From contig NZ_LIQH01000027.1 of assembly GCF_001418085.1 (NCBI RefSeq), positions 172,718 through 236,717 on the forward strand: a stretch of 64,000 bases of DNA, written 5' to 3'. Each line of letters opens with the position of its first letter. Position 1 is the first letter of the stretch. Below the pieces are notes generated by a model. The model saw only the letters and a program-made list of their open reading frames with translations, was not told the origin of the DNA and searched no databases. Shown here one piece after another: positions 36,354-45,358 of the stretch. Position numbers and translations under genes: made by a program. The stretch is from Lacinutrix algicola (lineage in GTDB: Bacteria > Bacteroidota > Bacteroidia > Flavobacteriales > Flavobacteriaceae).

Positions 36354-38420
36354 ATGATAAGACTAATTGTTCTTTTTTGCTTTTTATTTTCTCTAACTGC
36401 TTTTTCGCAAGATGAAGAATTAGAAAGTTTACGCATAGAATTAACTTTTCAGAATCCCGATACTACCAAAATTGAAACTTCTCTTAAAATAATAAAATTA
36501 CTATATAACACTAAGGATTACGATAGTGCTTTAAAGTATATTAATGGAGCCGAAAAATTATCTGAGAATTTAAAATACAGAAAAGGTATTGCTGAGATAA
36601 CTTTTTATAAGGCACTTATTTACAATAGAAGAAACGATTATATTAATGCTTCTAATCAATTTACAAAAGCAGAACAGTTATTTATTGCATTAAAAGATAC
36701 ATTATCTATAGTTAGAACAAAAAACCAATTAGGAATTTTAGAAATAGAACGTGGTAATTACAAAAAAGGTTTAAAATATGCTCTCGAAGGCATTAATGAG
36801 CTAGAAAAAAGAGATTTATTTGAAGATTTAGCAATTGCATATCAAAGTTTAGGAAAGGCTTACCAAAAAACTGGATCTACAGAAAAAGCAATCGATTACA
36901 ATTTAAAAAGCTTAGAAGTACAAGAACGCATTAATAGCATTGAAGGTATTGTTAAAAGCAATATAAGTTTAGCTCAATTATATCTTGAGCAAAACGACTT
37001 AAAAAAAACAATACAATATTACGAGAATGCTCTTAAACATGTAAAGGATAATAACCTGGAGTTAAAAGCAAGCATTCTTCCAGACTTAGGAGCTGCTTAT
37101 ATAAAAAATGAGGACTTAAAAATAGCTTCGGATTATTTAACAGAAAGCATAAAACTAAATAGAACCGTAAAAAACGAACAAGGCATTTTAAAATCGCTTA
37201 ATAATTTAGGGGAATTAAACATCCTCAAAAAACATTACAAAACTGCAGAGTTACAGCTTTTAGAGGCAGGTAATATGGGCAGACAAAATAACAATAAACT
37301 TGAGTTATTAAAAAACTACAAGCTTATGAAAACCTTAGATTCTACAAAAGGTGATTTTGAAAGAGCCTTTGCATGGCAAAGAGAATACTTTAAAATAAAA
37401 ACAAGTATTGATGCTAAAAAACAAAAAGATATTGCTCCTATTTTTAAAGAAGACTCTATAATTGAAGTGCAGAAAGAACCTTTAGTTACTTTAAGCACCA
37501 TTGCTCCTGTTAAAATGGATAATAATGATAGTAAAAAGAAGCTAGACCGCTTAAATATTGCGTTTTATATTGTACTAGCAGCATTTGCTATTCTATTAAT
37601 ATTCTTTATTTTATTTTATATAAAACGTGGCAATAGCACCAAATACACTAGAGATTTAGAAGATAAAAATCAAAAAATAGAATTACAAAACGAAGCTATT
37701 TTAGAACAAAGTAAACATCTAGAAAACATTAATAAAGTTAAAGATAGATTGTTCTCTATTGTTTCTCATGATTTAAAAGATTCGCTCACCTCTACAAAAG
37801 GATTTATCGATTTATTAAAAGATGGACAATTATCTAATGAAGAGTTTCATAGTTTATTGCCAGAATTGAGTGAAAATGCAAATAACGCTTCACTCTTGCT
37901 CTTTAACTTACTAAATTGGTCTAAGTCGCAAATGCAGTCTTTAAGTCCAAAACCTTCTTTGTTTGATGTACAAGAAGTTTTTAACGAAAAAGTAAAATTA
38001 GTTGAACAAAAGATGCACAAAAAAGGTATTCTTTTAATAGATACTACGGTACGTGATTTTGTTTATGCAGATAGAAGTATGGTCGAAATTATTATTCAAA
38101 ACCTATTAGCAAATGCCGTTAAGTTTTGTAAAAAAGACGATAAAATTACCATAGCTAATAGTGTAAATAATGGCTATAGTATAATTAGTGTTACGGATTC
38201 TGGCGTTGGTATCTCTTTAGAAAATCAACATAAAATATTTGATAATAATACGTTTTCAACTATTGGAACCGAAAATGAAAAAGGTACAGGTCTAGGTTTA
38301 ACTATTTGTAAAGAATTAGTAGAACTAAACCAAGGACGTATTTGGGTAGATAGCGAATTAAATGTAGGCAGCACCTTTTTTATAGAGCTGCCTAAAGTTG
38401 AAGAACTTGTAATTACTTAA
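36354..38420 (+). CDS. TPR-containing sensor histidine kinase
   Basis: The signal peptide MIRLIVLFCFLFSLTAFSQ supports the ATG at 36354 over an upstream TTG. Six or more TPR-like repeats fill residues 25-370, followed by a membrane helix near 395-417 and a coiled coil. The kinase core has an H-box LFSIVSHDLKDSLTSTKGF near 466, N-box NLLANAVKFC, and G-boxes DSGVGIS and GTGLGLTICKEL. Unlike the kinase at 11-13 kb it has no receiver domain, so it needs a separate response regulator, and none lies nearby. The sensed signal is unknown. It ends two bases from the convergent ctlX. Confidence 0.88.
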   Translation: MIRLIVLFCFLFSLTAFSQDEELESLRIELTFQNPDTTKIETSLKIIKLLYNTKDYDSALKYINGAEKLSENLKYRKGIAEITFYKALIYNRRNDYINASNQFTKAEQLFIALKDTLSIVRTKNQLGILEIERGNYKKGLKYALEGINELEKRDLFEDLAIAYQSLGKAYQKTGSTEKAIDYNLKSLEVQERINSIEGIVKSNISLAQLYLEQNDLKKTIQYYENALKHVKDNNLELKASILPDLGAAYIKNEDLKIASDYLTESIKLNRTVKNEQGILKSLNNLGELNILKKHYKTAELQLLEAGNMGRQNNNKLELLKNYKLMKTLDSTKGDFERAFAWQREYFKIKTSIDAKKQKDIAPIFKEDSIIEVQKEPLVTLSTIAPVKMDNNDSKKKLDRLNIAFYIVLAAFAILLIFFILFYIKRGNSTKYTRDLEDKNQKIELQNEAILEQSKHLENINKVKDRLFSIVSHDLKDSLTSTKGFIDLLKDGQLSNEEFHSLLPELSENANNASLLLFNLLNWSKSQMQSLSPKPSLFDVQEVFNEKVKLVEQKMHKKGILLIDTTVRDFVYADRSMVEIIIQNLLANAVKFCKKDDKITIANSVNNGYSIISVTDSGVGISLENQHKIFDNNTFSTIGTENEKGTGLGLTICKELVELNQGRIWVDSELNVGSTFFIELPKVEELVIT

Positions 38421-38421
38421 A

Positions 38422-39354
38422 CTACGCTTTTGGTAAAAACACCTCTGCCATCATACATCGTGCACTTCCGCCACCACAAGTCTCTATAGTTTCTAAAGAA
38501 CTAGACAGTATATTACAGTGCTTTTCTATTGTTTTTATTTGCTCTACTGATAAAGAATCGAAAGCTGCTTGACTCATTATTAAATATAACTTATCATCTT
38601 TTCCTTTTACTTGTAACATATTACCAGCAAAATTAGCAACTTGATCTTCGGTAATAATAATTATCTCTTTACCATCTTCTTTAAGACTTTTAATTACGCT
38701 TTTGCGTTCTTTTTTATCATCTATAGTGTCTAAACAAATAACTGCAAATGTTTCTGCTAAACACATCATTACATTTGTATGATAAATTGGCATACGTTTA
38801 CCATCTACAGTTTGAAAAGCTGTAAAAACAACTGGTGTGTATTCAAAATCTTCACAAAATTCTATAAACAAACCTTCATCTGCTCTAGGAGATAATGCGC
38901 AATATGCTTTATCATTTACACGATCTAAAAGCAAACTACCAGTTCCTTCTAAAAAGACACCTTCTGCTTCTGCTTCTGTATAATCTACTATATTATTAAT
39001 TTTAAAACCTTCTTTTTCTAAGCGCGTAAATATTTCTTCACGACGTTCTTTTCTTCTGTTTTCGGCAAACATAGGATACAAACCTACATTTCCATTCTCA
39101 TGAAAACTCACCCAATTATTAGGGAAAATTGAATCTGGAGTATCTAATAATTTATCATCTTCTTCAACAATTACATTAATCCCTACAGCTCTTAATTTTT
39201 CTACATAAGCATCAAATTCTTCTTGTGCTTTTGCATTAATATCAGCATTTTTAATATCTAAGTCTTCTTGAAAGTAATTATTAATTGCAGTTTGTTCGTT
39301 CATTCTAAAGTGAACCGGACGAATCATTAATATAGTATTTGTTGTTTGTTGCAT
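38422..39354 (-). CDS. ctlX: CtlX-type citrulline/arginine-deiminase-fold hydrolase
   Basis: A 310-residue guanidino-group-modifying (pentein-fold) enzyme. MIRPVHFRMNEQTAINNYFQ, DSIFPNNWVSFHENG, FLEGTGSLLLDR and the catalytic Cys in GGGSARCMMAEVFL near residue 302 mark the family. CtlX is linked to citrulline use in other Bacteroidota; the exact substrate here is inferred. A citrulline or ornithine partner gene is not adjacent. An imperfect palindrome lies 22 bases before its start. Confidence 0.85.
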   Translation of the reverse strand: MQQTTNTILMIRPVHFRMNEQTAINNYFQEDLDIKNADINAKAQEEFDAYVEKLRAVGINVIVEEDDKLLDTPDSIFPNNWVSFHENGNVGLYPMFAENRRKERREEIFTRLEKEGFKINNIVDYTEAEAEGVFLEGTGSLLLDRVNDKAYCALSPRADEGLFIEFCEDFEYTPVVFTAFQTVDGKRMPIYHTNVMMCLAETFAVICLDTIDDKKERKSVIKSLKEDGKEIIIITEDQVANFAGNMLQVKGKDDKLYLIMSQAAFDSLSVEQIKTIEKHCNILSSSLETIETCGGGSARCMMAEVFLPKA

Positions 39355-39375
39355 TATCTGTAATTTTTAGAGTGT

Positions 39376-39412
39376 AAAAATAGAGAATATGTAAATGATA
39401 TATTCTATTTTT
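39376..39412. promoter_or_regulatory. Imperfect palindrome before ctlX, possible operator
   Basis: AAAAATAGA and TCTATTTTT form nine perfect pairs around a 19-base centre. It lies just before ctlX, where a regulator could bind. In such AT-rich DNA chance is possible. Confidence 0.3.
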
Positions 39413-39549
39413 CATAAAATTATGTATTACATATTTTTAAAAATGTTTACTTGCAAAAAATAAAATAATTATTCCAATAATTAACAAAGGACTAAGCTAG
39501 TAGCAATAAAATACAATCAAAAAAATAAACTTCAATAAAATTAATAACT

Positions 39550-40038
39550 ATGGAATTTGTATCTCATTATTTGCAAAGCGAACGCTTGCTAGGATTAAGC
39601 ACTGGACTTTTTGGTCTATTTTCTATTTCTCTAGGAATATTCTTTTTAATATCTAAACCTCAATTTAAGGTGTTTGCTATTACCATGCTTATACTGGGTG
39701 CCATAGAAGCTGGCGTATTTATCACAGGATACTTTCTAGTAAACAACACAAACAAGGTGCATAGTAAAATAGAAACGTATCAAGAGTCGCCTAAAGGCTA
39801 CCTTGAAAAAGATAAAATAATGATAGAAAGAAACTTAAAACTTTTCTTTATTCTAAAATGTACTTACGCTACACTTTTCTTGGTTTTAGCAATCGTTTTA
39901 TCTAAAACAGATATAAAATCTATAACCTTTGGGATTTTAACAGCTTTAATGATTCATCTTGCAATGGCCACCATTATAGATACTTTTGGAGAACGTTACA
40001 CTAAAATTTATAAAAAGGAAATAATAAAAGCGCTATAA
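39550..40038 (+). CDS. Small membrane protein of unknown function, four helices
   Basis: A 162-residue protein with four predicted membrane helices (about 13-34, 41-66, 98-117, 122-144) and a charged loop in the middle (HSKIETYQESPKGYLEKDK). No family was recognised. It is not obviously in an operon; the next gene is convergent with a seven-base gap. The ATG is preceded by an AT-rich stretch without a clear -7 box. Confidence 0.6.
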   Translation: MEFVSHYLQSERLLGLSTGLFGLFSISLGIFFLISKPQFKVFAITMLILGAIEAGVFITGYFLVNNTNKVHSKIETYQESPKGYLEKDKIMIERNLKLFFILKCTYATLFLVLAIVLSKTDIKSITFGILTALMIHLAMATIIDTFGERYTKIYKKEIIKAL

Positions 40039-40045
40039 ATTAATT

Positions 40046-40600
40046 TTACTTCCACTTAATATTACAACCTATACTTGGCTTTTGATTTTCTAAAGGTGGT
40101 ACATTATTTAATACAGCATCTATAGCTTTTCTTAATTCTTCTCCAGTTACAGCAGCACCATTTCCAGGTCTAGAATTATCTAATTGCCCATGATATGTTG
40201 CTTTTAAGTTAGCATCAAACACATAAAAATCTGGAGTACAAGCAGCAGCATATGCTTTTGCAACCTCTTGAGTTTCGTCGTATAAATAAGGGAAAGGATA
40301 TTTTAAATTTGTCGCCACCTGTTTCATTAACTCTGGTCTGTCTTGAGGGTAACTATTAGCATCGTTACTACTTATTGCAACAAATCCAATACCTTTAGAC
40401 AAGTAATGATTAGCTAATTTTACTAATTGTGTGTTTACATGTACTACAAATGGACAATGATTACATATAAACATTATTACAGTTCCTTTACCTCCTTTAA
40501 GCTCTTGAAGGTTAACCAACTTACCTGTGACAACATCTTGTAATGAAAATTGAGGTGCAAGTGTTCCGTTTTCGAAACTATTAGATTCTGTTAATGCCAT
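40046..40600 (-). CDS. Thioredoxin-family redoxin (AhpC/TSA-like)
   Basis: A cytoplasmic thioredoxin-fold protein with the redox motif FICNHCPFVVHVN (CxxC near residues 44-47), APQFSLQDVVTGKLVNLQEL at the start and a conserved cis-Pro region (AACTPDFYVFDANLK). The ATG chosen gives MALTESNSF; an ATG 17 codons upstream would add a stretch of no known family character. The length is 184 residues. The likely role is thiol-dependent reduction of an unknown partner. It stands alone between convergent and divergent neighbours. Confidence 0.85.
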   Translation of the reverse strand: MALTESNSFENGTLAPQFSLQDVVTGKLVNLQELKGGKGTVIMFICNHCPFVVHVNTQLVKLANHYLSKGIGFVAISSNDANSYPQDRPELMKQVATNLKYPFPYLYDETQEVAKAYAAACTPDFYVFDANLKATYHGQLDNSRPGNGAAVTGEELRKAIDAVLNNVPPLENQKPSIGCNIKWK

Positions 40601-40785
40601 ATTTTTTATTTTGAATTTAAAATTACTCGAAAATTTAGAGATTTGCAACAATTAAGTATATCACGCAAACACCAATAATCAATTTGATAAGTGTTTTTAA
40701 TATTTTTTACCATTTTGTTAGAGTATTTCAAAAATTATTGTTTTCTTGACAAAGATTAATAGCAACCCTTAACATTATCCCTTAA

Positions 40786-41208
40786 ATGAAGTATTCCCTT
40801 ATACTCGCATTTCTTTTTGTGTCCTTTTTTATTTCAGCTCAAAACAATAGTAACAACTTATTACAAGTTACACGTTACAAGCTGCATCCGACAGAATTAA
40901 ATATTCAAAATGATGTTGAAGCAGAAAAAATAAATCTTAAAATTTATTATTTAAAAGATGGAGACATTACTTCAGACTATCGTTATTTTAAACCAAAAAA
41001 AAATGAAATTTTATTTTTCTTCGGAAACGATATAGCAAAAAATACTACACAAATGTATTTTAAAGCAGATGATAGCTTAATGCGTATTTACAAAAAGAAA
41101 AACTTTAATAAGCTTATGAAAGTTGTTGAGATATTAGAGTACAACGTATTCTCTCAAGAAGCTAATTTCTCTAGTATAGATGCTTACACTGCTTTAGCGC
41201 AATTATAA
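40786..41208 (+). CDS. Exported protein of unknown function
   Basis: A signal peptide (MKYSLILAFLFVSFFISAQ) precedes about 120 residues with no recognised domain and no Cys. It is rich in Lys, Asn and Tyr, with a beta-strand and helix mix, and is probably periplasmic. It stands between divergent and convergent genes. The ATG follows about 45 AT-rich bases without a clear -7 box. Confidence 0.6.
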   Translation: MKYSLILAFLFVSFFISAQNNSNNLLQVTRYKLHPTELNIQNDVEAEKINLKIYYLKDGDITSDYRYFKPKKNEILFFFGNDIAKNTTQMYFKADDSLMRIYKKKNFNKLMKVVEILEYNVFSQEANFSSIDAYTALAQL

Positions 41209-41230
41209 AATTATTATTAGAAACTAATTT

Positions 41231-42538
41231 CTATTTAATAATTGGTTCTGCGTATAAATCAAAATCTGCTGCTTCTGTAACTTTTACTGTTGTATATTCT
41301 CCTGTTTTTAAATAGGTAGTAGTAGCATTAATAAGGACTTCATTATCAACATCTGGAGAATCGAACTCTGTTCTTCCAATAAAGTATTCACCTTCTTTTC
41401 TATCGATAATTACTTTAAATTCTTGACCAATTTTTTCTTGATTTAACTCCCAAGAAATTTGAGATTGAATTTCCATAATTTCATTAGCACGATCCTGTTT
41501 AACCTCTTGAGGTACATCATCGACTAAATTAAAGGCATGTGTATTTTCTTCATGAGAATAAGTAAAACAACCTAAACGCTCAAAACGCATCTCGCGAACC
41601 CATTCTCTAAGCTCTTCAAAATCCTCTTGAGTCTCTCCTGGATAACCAACAATTAATGTTGTTCTAATGGTCATGTTTGGAACAGCAGCTCTAAACTCTT
41701 TAAGCAACTTAGTAGTTTTTTCTTTTGTAGTACCACGACGCATACTTTTTAATATAGAATCACTAATATGTTGTAATGGTATATCTAAATAGTTACAAAT
41801 CTTAGGTTCACGGTTCATTATATCAAGCACATCCATAGGAAAACCTGTTGGGAATGCATAATGTAAACGAATCCACTCAACACCTTCTACTTTTACTAAG
41901 TTTTCAAGTAGCTCGGCTAAGTTTCTTTTTTTGTAGATATCTAATCCGTAATATGTTAAATCTTGAGCAATAAGTATTAATTCCTTTACACCGTTTGCAG
42001 CAAGTTTTTCTGCCTCGATAACTAAATTTTCTATAGGCGTACTTTTATGCTTTCCACGCATTAATGGTATAGCACAAAAACTACAAGGTCTATCGCAACC
42101 TTCAGCAATTTTTAAATACGCATAATTTTTAGGTGTTGTTGTTAAACGTTCACCTATTAATTCATGTTTATAATCTGCTCCTAAAGCTTTTAATAAGCCT
42201 GGCAATTCTGTAGTTCCAAAATATTGATCAACATTAGGAATCTGCTCTTGTAAGTCTGGCTTATATCTTTCAGAAAGACAACCAGTAACAAATACTTTAT
42301 CTACATCTCCATCTTCTTTTTTCTGCATGTACTCTAAGATTGTGTTAACACTTTCTTCTTTGGCATTATTAATAAAACCACAAGTATTAATCACAACAAT
42401 ATTACCTTCTTCCTCATGCACAACATCTTTGCCGCTGGCTTTAAGTTGTCCCATTAACACTTCGCTGTCGTAAACATTTTTACTACAACCTAGTGTTATT
42501 ACATTGATTTTGTTCTTCTTAAGTGACTTAGTACGCAT
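41231..42538 (-). CDS. rimO: Ribosomal protein S12 methylthiotransferase RimO
   Basis: A radical SAM enzyme with two iron-sulphur clusters that methylthiolates Asp of ribosomal protein S12. The N-terminal UPF0004 domain begins INVITLGCSKNVYDSE. The radical SAM motif is AEGCDRPCSFCAIP (CxxxCxxC near 143-150), and a TRAM domain ends the protein (about 370-435). The length of 435 residues is normal. It has its own exact -7 box. Confidence 0.95.
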   Translation of the reverse strand: MRTKSLKKNKINVITLGCSKNVYDSEVLMGQLKASGKDVVHEEEGNIVVINTCGFINNAKEESVNTILEYMQKKEDGDVDKVFVTGCLSERYKPDLQEQIPNVDQYFGTTELPGLLKALGADYKHELIGERLTTTPKNYAYLKIAEGCDRPCSFCAIPLMRGKHKSTPIENLVIEAEKLAANGVKELILIAQDLTYYGLDIYKKRNLAELLENLVKVEGVEWIRLHYAFPTGFPMDVLDIMNREPKICNYLDIPLQHISDSILKSMRRGTTKEKTTKLLKEFRAAVPNMTIRTTLIVGYPGETQEDFEELREWVREMRFERLGCFTYSHEENTHAFNLVDDVPQEVKQDRANEIMEIQSQISWELNQEKIGQEFKVIIDRKEGEYFIGRTEFDSPDVDNEVLINATTTYLKTGEYTTVKVTEAADFDLYAEPIIK

Positions 42539-42555
42539 ATCTTAATTTTGGACTG

Positions 42556-42563
42556 CAAATATA
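42556..42563 (-). promoter_or_regulatory. -7 promoter box of rimO
   Basis: TATATTTG matches TAnnTTTG, 17 bases before the rimO ATG. Confidence 0.6.
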
Positions 42564-42646
42564 CGCAATGATTTAAGATATATGATTAATAGTGAACTAT
42601 TAAACTTTTTGTTTTCTTTATGGTCTAATTATAAAAATCACTGTCC

Positions 42647-43723
42647 ATGAAAGTTTTAATACCGTCATTTTATTTATTATTCTTTCTTTTAATTAGTAAC
42701 TGTAGTACAAATGAAACAGTAATTCAAGGTGTTACAGAAATAGAATCAATTTATTTTCCTCCAATTGATAGCACTAATTGGGAAACAAAATCTACAAATA
42801 ACTTGAATTGGAATGAAAGCCAATTACAACCACTTTTAGATTATTTAGAAGAAAAAAATACCAAAGGTTTTATTGTGCTTCACAATGGTAAAATTGTTAT
42901 CGAAAACTATTTTAATAATCATGATGTTGAATCTAACTGGTATTGGGCAAGTGCAGGAAAAACACTAACAACAGCCCTATCGGGAATTGCTCAAGACGAA
43001 AACCTAATAAATATTAACAATAAAGTATCTGATTATTTAGGTATTGGATGGACAAGCGCTTCAATAGAAAAAGAACAATTAATAACTTGTAAAAACTTAT
43101 TATCTATGACAACAGGTATTGATGATAGTTTGGGTGATTCGGTTTTACCAGAAAACTTACAATATGTTGCAAATGCAGGAGAAAGATGGGCATACCATAA
43201 TGTTTATGTAAAAATGCAAGATATAATTGCACAAGCAAGTAACCAAAATTGGCCTAACTATTTCAATACAAAACTTAGAGATAAAATTGGCATGACAGGG
43301 ACTTGGATTCCTTTTAATGACTTAAGTGTATATTGGAGTAACACAAGAAGCATGGCTCGTTTTGGTTTATTAATGTCTGCAAATGGTAAATGGGAAACAT
43401 CTCAAATTATTCCAGAAAACTTTATAAATGAAGCAACTTCCACATCTCAAGATATTAATAAAGCTTATGGTTATTTATGGTGGCTAAACGGAAAAAACTG
43501 TTACTATTTACCACAAAGTCAGCTTGAATTTAATGGAGAACTAATTCCTAACGCTCCTGGCGATATGTTTGCTGCTCTAGGAAAGAACGATCAAAAAATA
43601 TACGTTGTGCCTAGTAAAAATTTAGTTATTGTAAGAATGGGAGCAGCAGCAGATAATTCTAATTTTACGCTCTCTACTTTTGATAATGATTTATGGGAGA
43701 AAATTAATTTTTTAATAGATTAA
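42647..43723 (+). CDS. Serine hydrolase of the class C beta-lactamase family, lipoprotein
   Basis: A lipoprotein signal (LLFFLLISNCSTNE, Cys about 20) precedes a beta-lactamase/D-peptidase fold. The SxxK motif is WASAGKTLTTAL (Ser near 105), the YxN motif is AYHNVYVKM near 187, and FAALGKNDQKIYVVPSKNLV carries the C-terminal strand. The length of 358 residues fits the family of esterase and penicillin-binding-like enzymes. It is probably not a resistance enzyme, but this cannot be settled by sequence. It sits alone, divergent from rimO and convergent with ftsY. Confidence 0.82.
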   Translation: MKVLIPSFYLLFFLLISNCSTNETVIQGVTEIESIYFPPIDSTNWETKSTNNLNWNESQLQPLLDYLEEKNTKGFIVLHNGKIVIENYFNNHDVESNWYWASAGKTLTTALSGIAQDENLININNKVSDYLGIGWTSASIEKEQLITCKNLLSMTTGIDDSLGDSVLPENLQYVANAGERWAYHNVYVKMQDIIAQASNQNWPNYFNTKLRDKIGMTGTWIPFNDLSVYWSNTRSMARFGLLMSANGKWETSQIIPENFINEATSTSQDINKAYGYLWWLNGKNCYYLPQSQLEFNGELIPNAPGDMFAALGKNDQKIYVVPSKNLVIVRMGAAADNSNFTLSTFDNDLWEKINFLID

Positions 43724-43770
43724 TCATCCATACTAAAAAAACGACACATTTTTCTATGTAAGTTTTAATC

Positions 43771-43793
43771 AAAAAAACCTGCTTTCGCAGGAA
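43771..43793 (-). terminator. Intrinsic terminator of ftsY on a CCTGC-TTTC-GCAGG palindrome
   Basis: A perfect five-base-pair GC stem with a four-base loop, followed on the minus strand by seven T. It starts five bases after the ftsY stop. The core equals that of the dispersed repeats near 4.7 kb. Confidence 0.82.
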
Positions 43794-43797
43794 TTTA

Positions 43798-44772
43798 TTA
43801 TTTAAAGAAAGAATCTACAAACTCATGTTTATTAAAAACTTGTAAGTCTTCAATGCCTTCTCCTACACCTATATATTTTACAGGAATTTGAAATTGATCA
43901 CTAATACCAATAACAACTCCTCCTTTTGCTGTTCCGTCTAGTTTTGTTACTGCCAATGATGTAACCTCGGTCGCAGCTGTAAATTGTTTAGCTTGTTCGA
44001 ATGCATTTTGACCTGTAGAACCATCTAAAACAAGTAAAACATCGTGTGGCGCATCTCCAATTACTTTTTGCATAACGCGTTTCACTTTTGTTAACTCATT
44101 CATTAAGTTTATCTTATTATGTAAACGTCCTGCGGTATCAATAATAATAACATCTGCATTTTGTGTAACTCCAGATTCTAAAGCATCGAAAGCCACACTT
44201 GCTGGATCACTTCCCATGTCCTGTCTTACCATTGGCACATCTACTCTATCTGCCCAAACTTGTAATTGATCTATTGCTGCTGCTCTAAATGTATCTGCCG
44301 CACCTAATACTACATTTAATCCTTGCTTTTTAAATTGATAAGCTAGTTTTCCAATTGTAGTTGTTTTACCTACACCATTAACACCAACTACCATTAATAC
44401 ATAAGGTGTTTTTGTGCCGTTGGCTTGAGGTGGTAATTTAGGGATTGTATATTCTGTGTCTTCTCCAGAGTTTGTTTTACTTAATAATCCTGCAATTTCT
44501 TCTCTTAAAATTTTATTTAGCTCGTCTGTTCCTAAATATTTATCTTTTGCTACACGTTCTTCTATACGAGTTATTACTTTTAATGTTGTGTTTACACCAA
44601 CATCACTAGACACTAATACCTCTTCTAAATTATCTAATACATCTGCATCTACTTTAGATTTTCCTGCAACTGCTTTACTTAGTTTACCTAAAAAACTTGT
44701 GCTTGTTTTTTCTAAACCTTTATCTAAGGTTTCTTTTTTTTCTGAAGAGAATATTTTTTTAAAAAAACTCAT
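43798..44772 (-). CDS. ftsY: Signal recognition particle receptor FtsY
   Basis: The GTPase receptor that docks SRP-ribosome complexes at the membrane. The N domain (about 20-100) is followed by the G domain with GVNGVGKTTTIGKLA near 135, AADTFRAAAIDQL, DTAGRLHNK, TKLDGTAKGG and GVGEGIEDLQVF. The acidic A domain of E. coli FtsY is missing, as in many bacteria; the length is 324. It is the last gene after rpmB-rpmG-DUF4295, an order typical of Bacteroidota, but about 420 bases separate it from them. Confidence 0.95.
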   Translation of the reverse strand: MSFFKKIFSSEKKETLDKGLEKTSTSFLGKLSKAVAGKSKVDADVLDNLEEVLVSSDVGVNTTLKVITRIEERVAKDKYLGTDELNKILREEIAGLLSKTNSGEDTEYTIPKLPPQANGTKTPYVLMVVGVNGVGKTTTIGKLAYQFKKQGLNVVLGAADTFRAAAIDQLQVWADRVDVPMVRQDMGSDPASVAFDALESGVTQNADVIIIDTAGRLHNKINLMNELTKVKRVMQKVIGDAPHDVLLVLDGSTGQNAFEQAKQFTAATEVTSLAVTKLDGTAKGGVVIGISDQFQIPVKYIGVGEGIEDLQVFNKHEFVDSFFK

Positions 44773-44825
44773 TACTGTTTGTTGTTTGTTGTTGGGTGGT
44801 AAAGTTGATACTCTACGTTATTTCT

Positions 44826-44902
44826 GCGTTAGGGATTGCAACGGCATCCTTTTTGTTTTTCTACAAAAAGATACAGTGGAAAGCCCGACCTTTAGGTAAC
44901 GC
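44826..44902. repeat. REP-like palindromic element, 77 bp
   Basis: The ends GCGTTA and TAACGC are inverted. Inside, GGGATTGCAACGGCATCC and a partner ending GGAAAGCCC pair imperfectly around CTTTTTGT/ACAAAAAG. The sequence is much richer in GC than its surroundings. I recognise it as a type of palindromic repeat scattered through flavobacterial genomes; only one copy is in this window. Confidence 0.65.
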
Positions 44903-45093
44903 CAAAATTATAATAACAATTGTTAAGCCTTTTTTATTAAAACTGCTACTTTGTCATTAATATTTGTAAAGTAACGCAATATTTTGGAATTATTGAAGAT
45001 ATTTATTCGAGCATACTAAAAGCACCAGTTATAAAACTAGATTTATTGTATACTGTTTTTAAGGAAGGAGAAAAAACGATATAAAAAGTAAAA

Positions 45094-45116
45094 GCCGCTT
45101 TCTTTTAGAGAGCAGC
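45094..45116 (-). terminator. Possible terminator after DUF4295
   Basis: GCCGCTTTC pairs with GAGAGCAGC with one mismatch and one wobble pair, around a five-base loop, with TTTTACTTTTT following on the minus strand. It lies 80 bases after the DUF4295 stop. Confidence 0.45.
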
Positions 45117-45196
45117 TAATATTGTAATCTATCCCACTATAGCGTGGGATGTATATTATTATGTATTTTGATAAACAAAATACTAAATAGTAAAAA

Positions 45197-45349
45197 TTAT
45201 TTCTTGTTTAAGAAATCATTTACTAAATCTGGTGCCATGATTTTTTCAACAAACATGTAAGCTCCTGTTTTTGGAGACTTTTCCATTCTTATTGCTTTTG
45301 ATAATCTTTTTGACGATGTCTGTAAAGACGCTACGGTTTTCTTTGCCAT
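45197..45349 (-). CDS. DUF4295 small basic protein
   Basis: A 50-residue protein, MAKKTVASLQTSSKRLSK... ending DLVNDFLNKK, found in Bacteroidota beside L28 and L33. It is rich in Lys and Ser and has no Cys. The conserved position in a ribosomal gene cluster suggests a ribosome-associated role, but this is inference. It follows rpmG by nine bases. Confidence 0.85.
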   Translation of the reverse strand: MAKKTVASLQTSSKRLSKAIRMEKSPKTGAYMFVEKIMAPDLVNDFLNKK

Positions 45350-45358
45350 GGTTCCTTA

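Larger units (their letters stand above)
44773..45196. other. Intergenic region between ftsY and DUF4295
   Basis: Contains a REP-like palindromic element (listed separately), then AT-rich DNA with no open frame of note. It also has a possible minus-strand terminator and a short perfect stem, ATCCCAC/GTGGGAT at 45131-45150, without a T run. No promoter box for ftsY was recognised. Confidence 0.5.

Noticed and set aside
44773..45196. tRNA or structured RNA gene between ftsY and DUF4295
   Set aside because: No cloverleaf, no TTCRA loop and no CCA end; the palindrome there fits a REP-like element.
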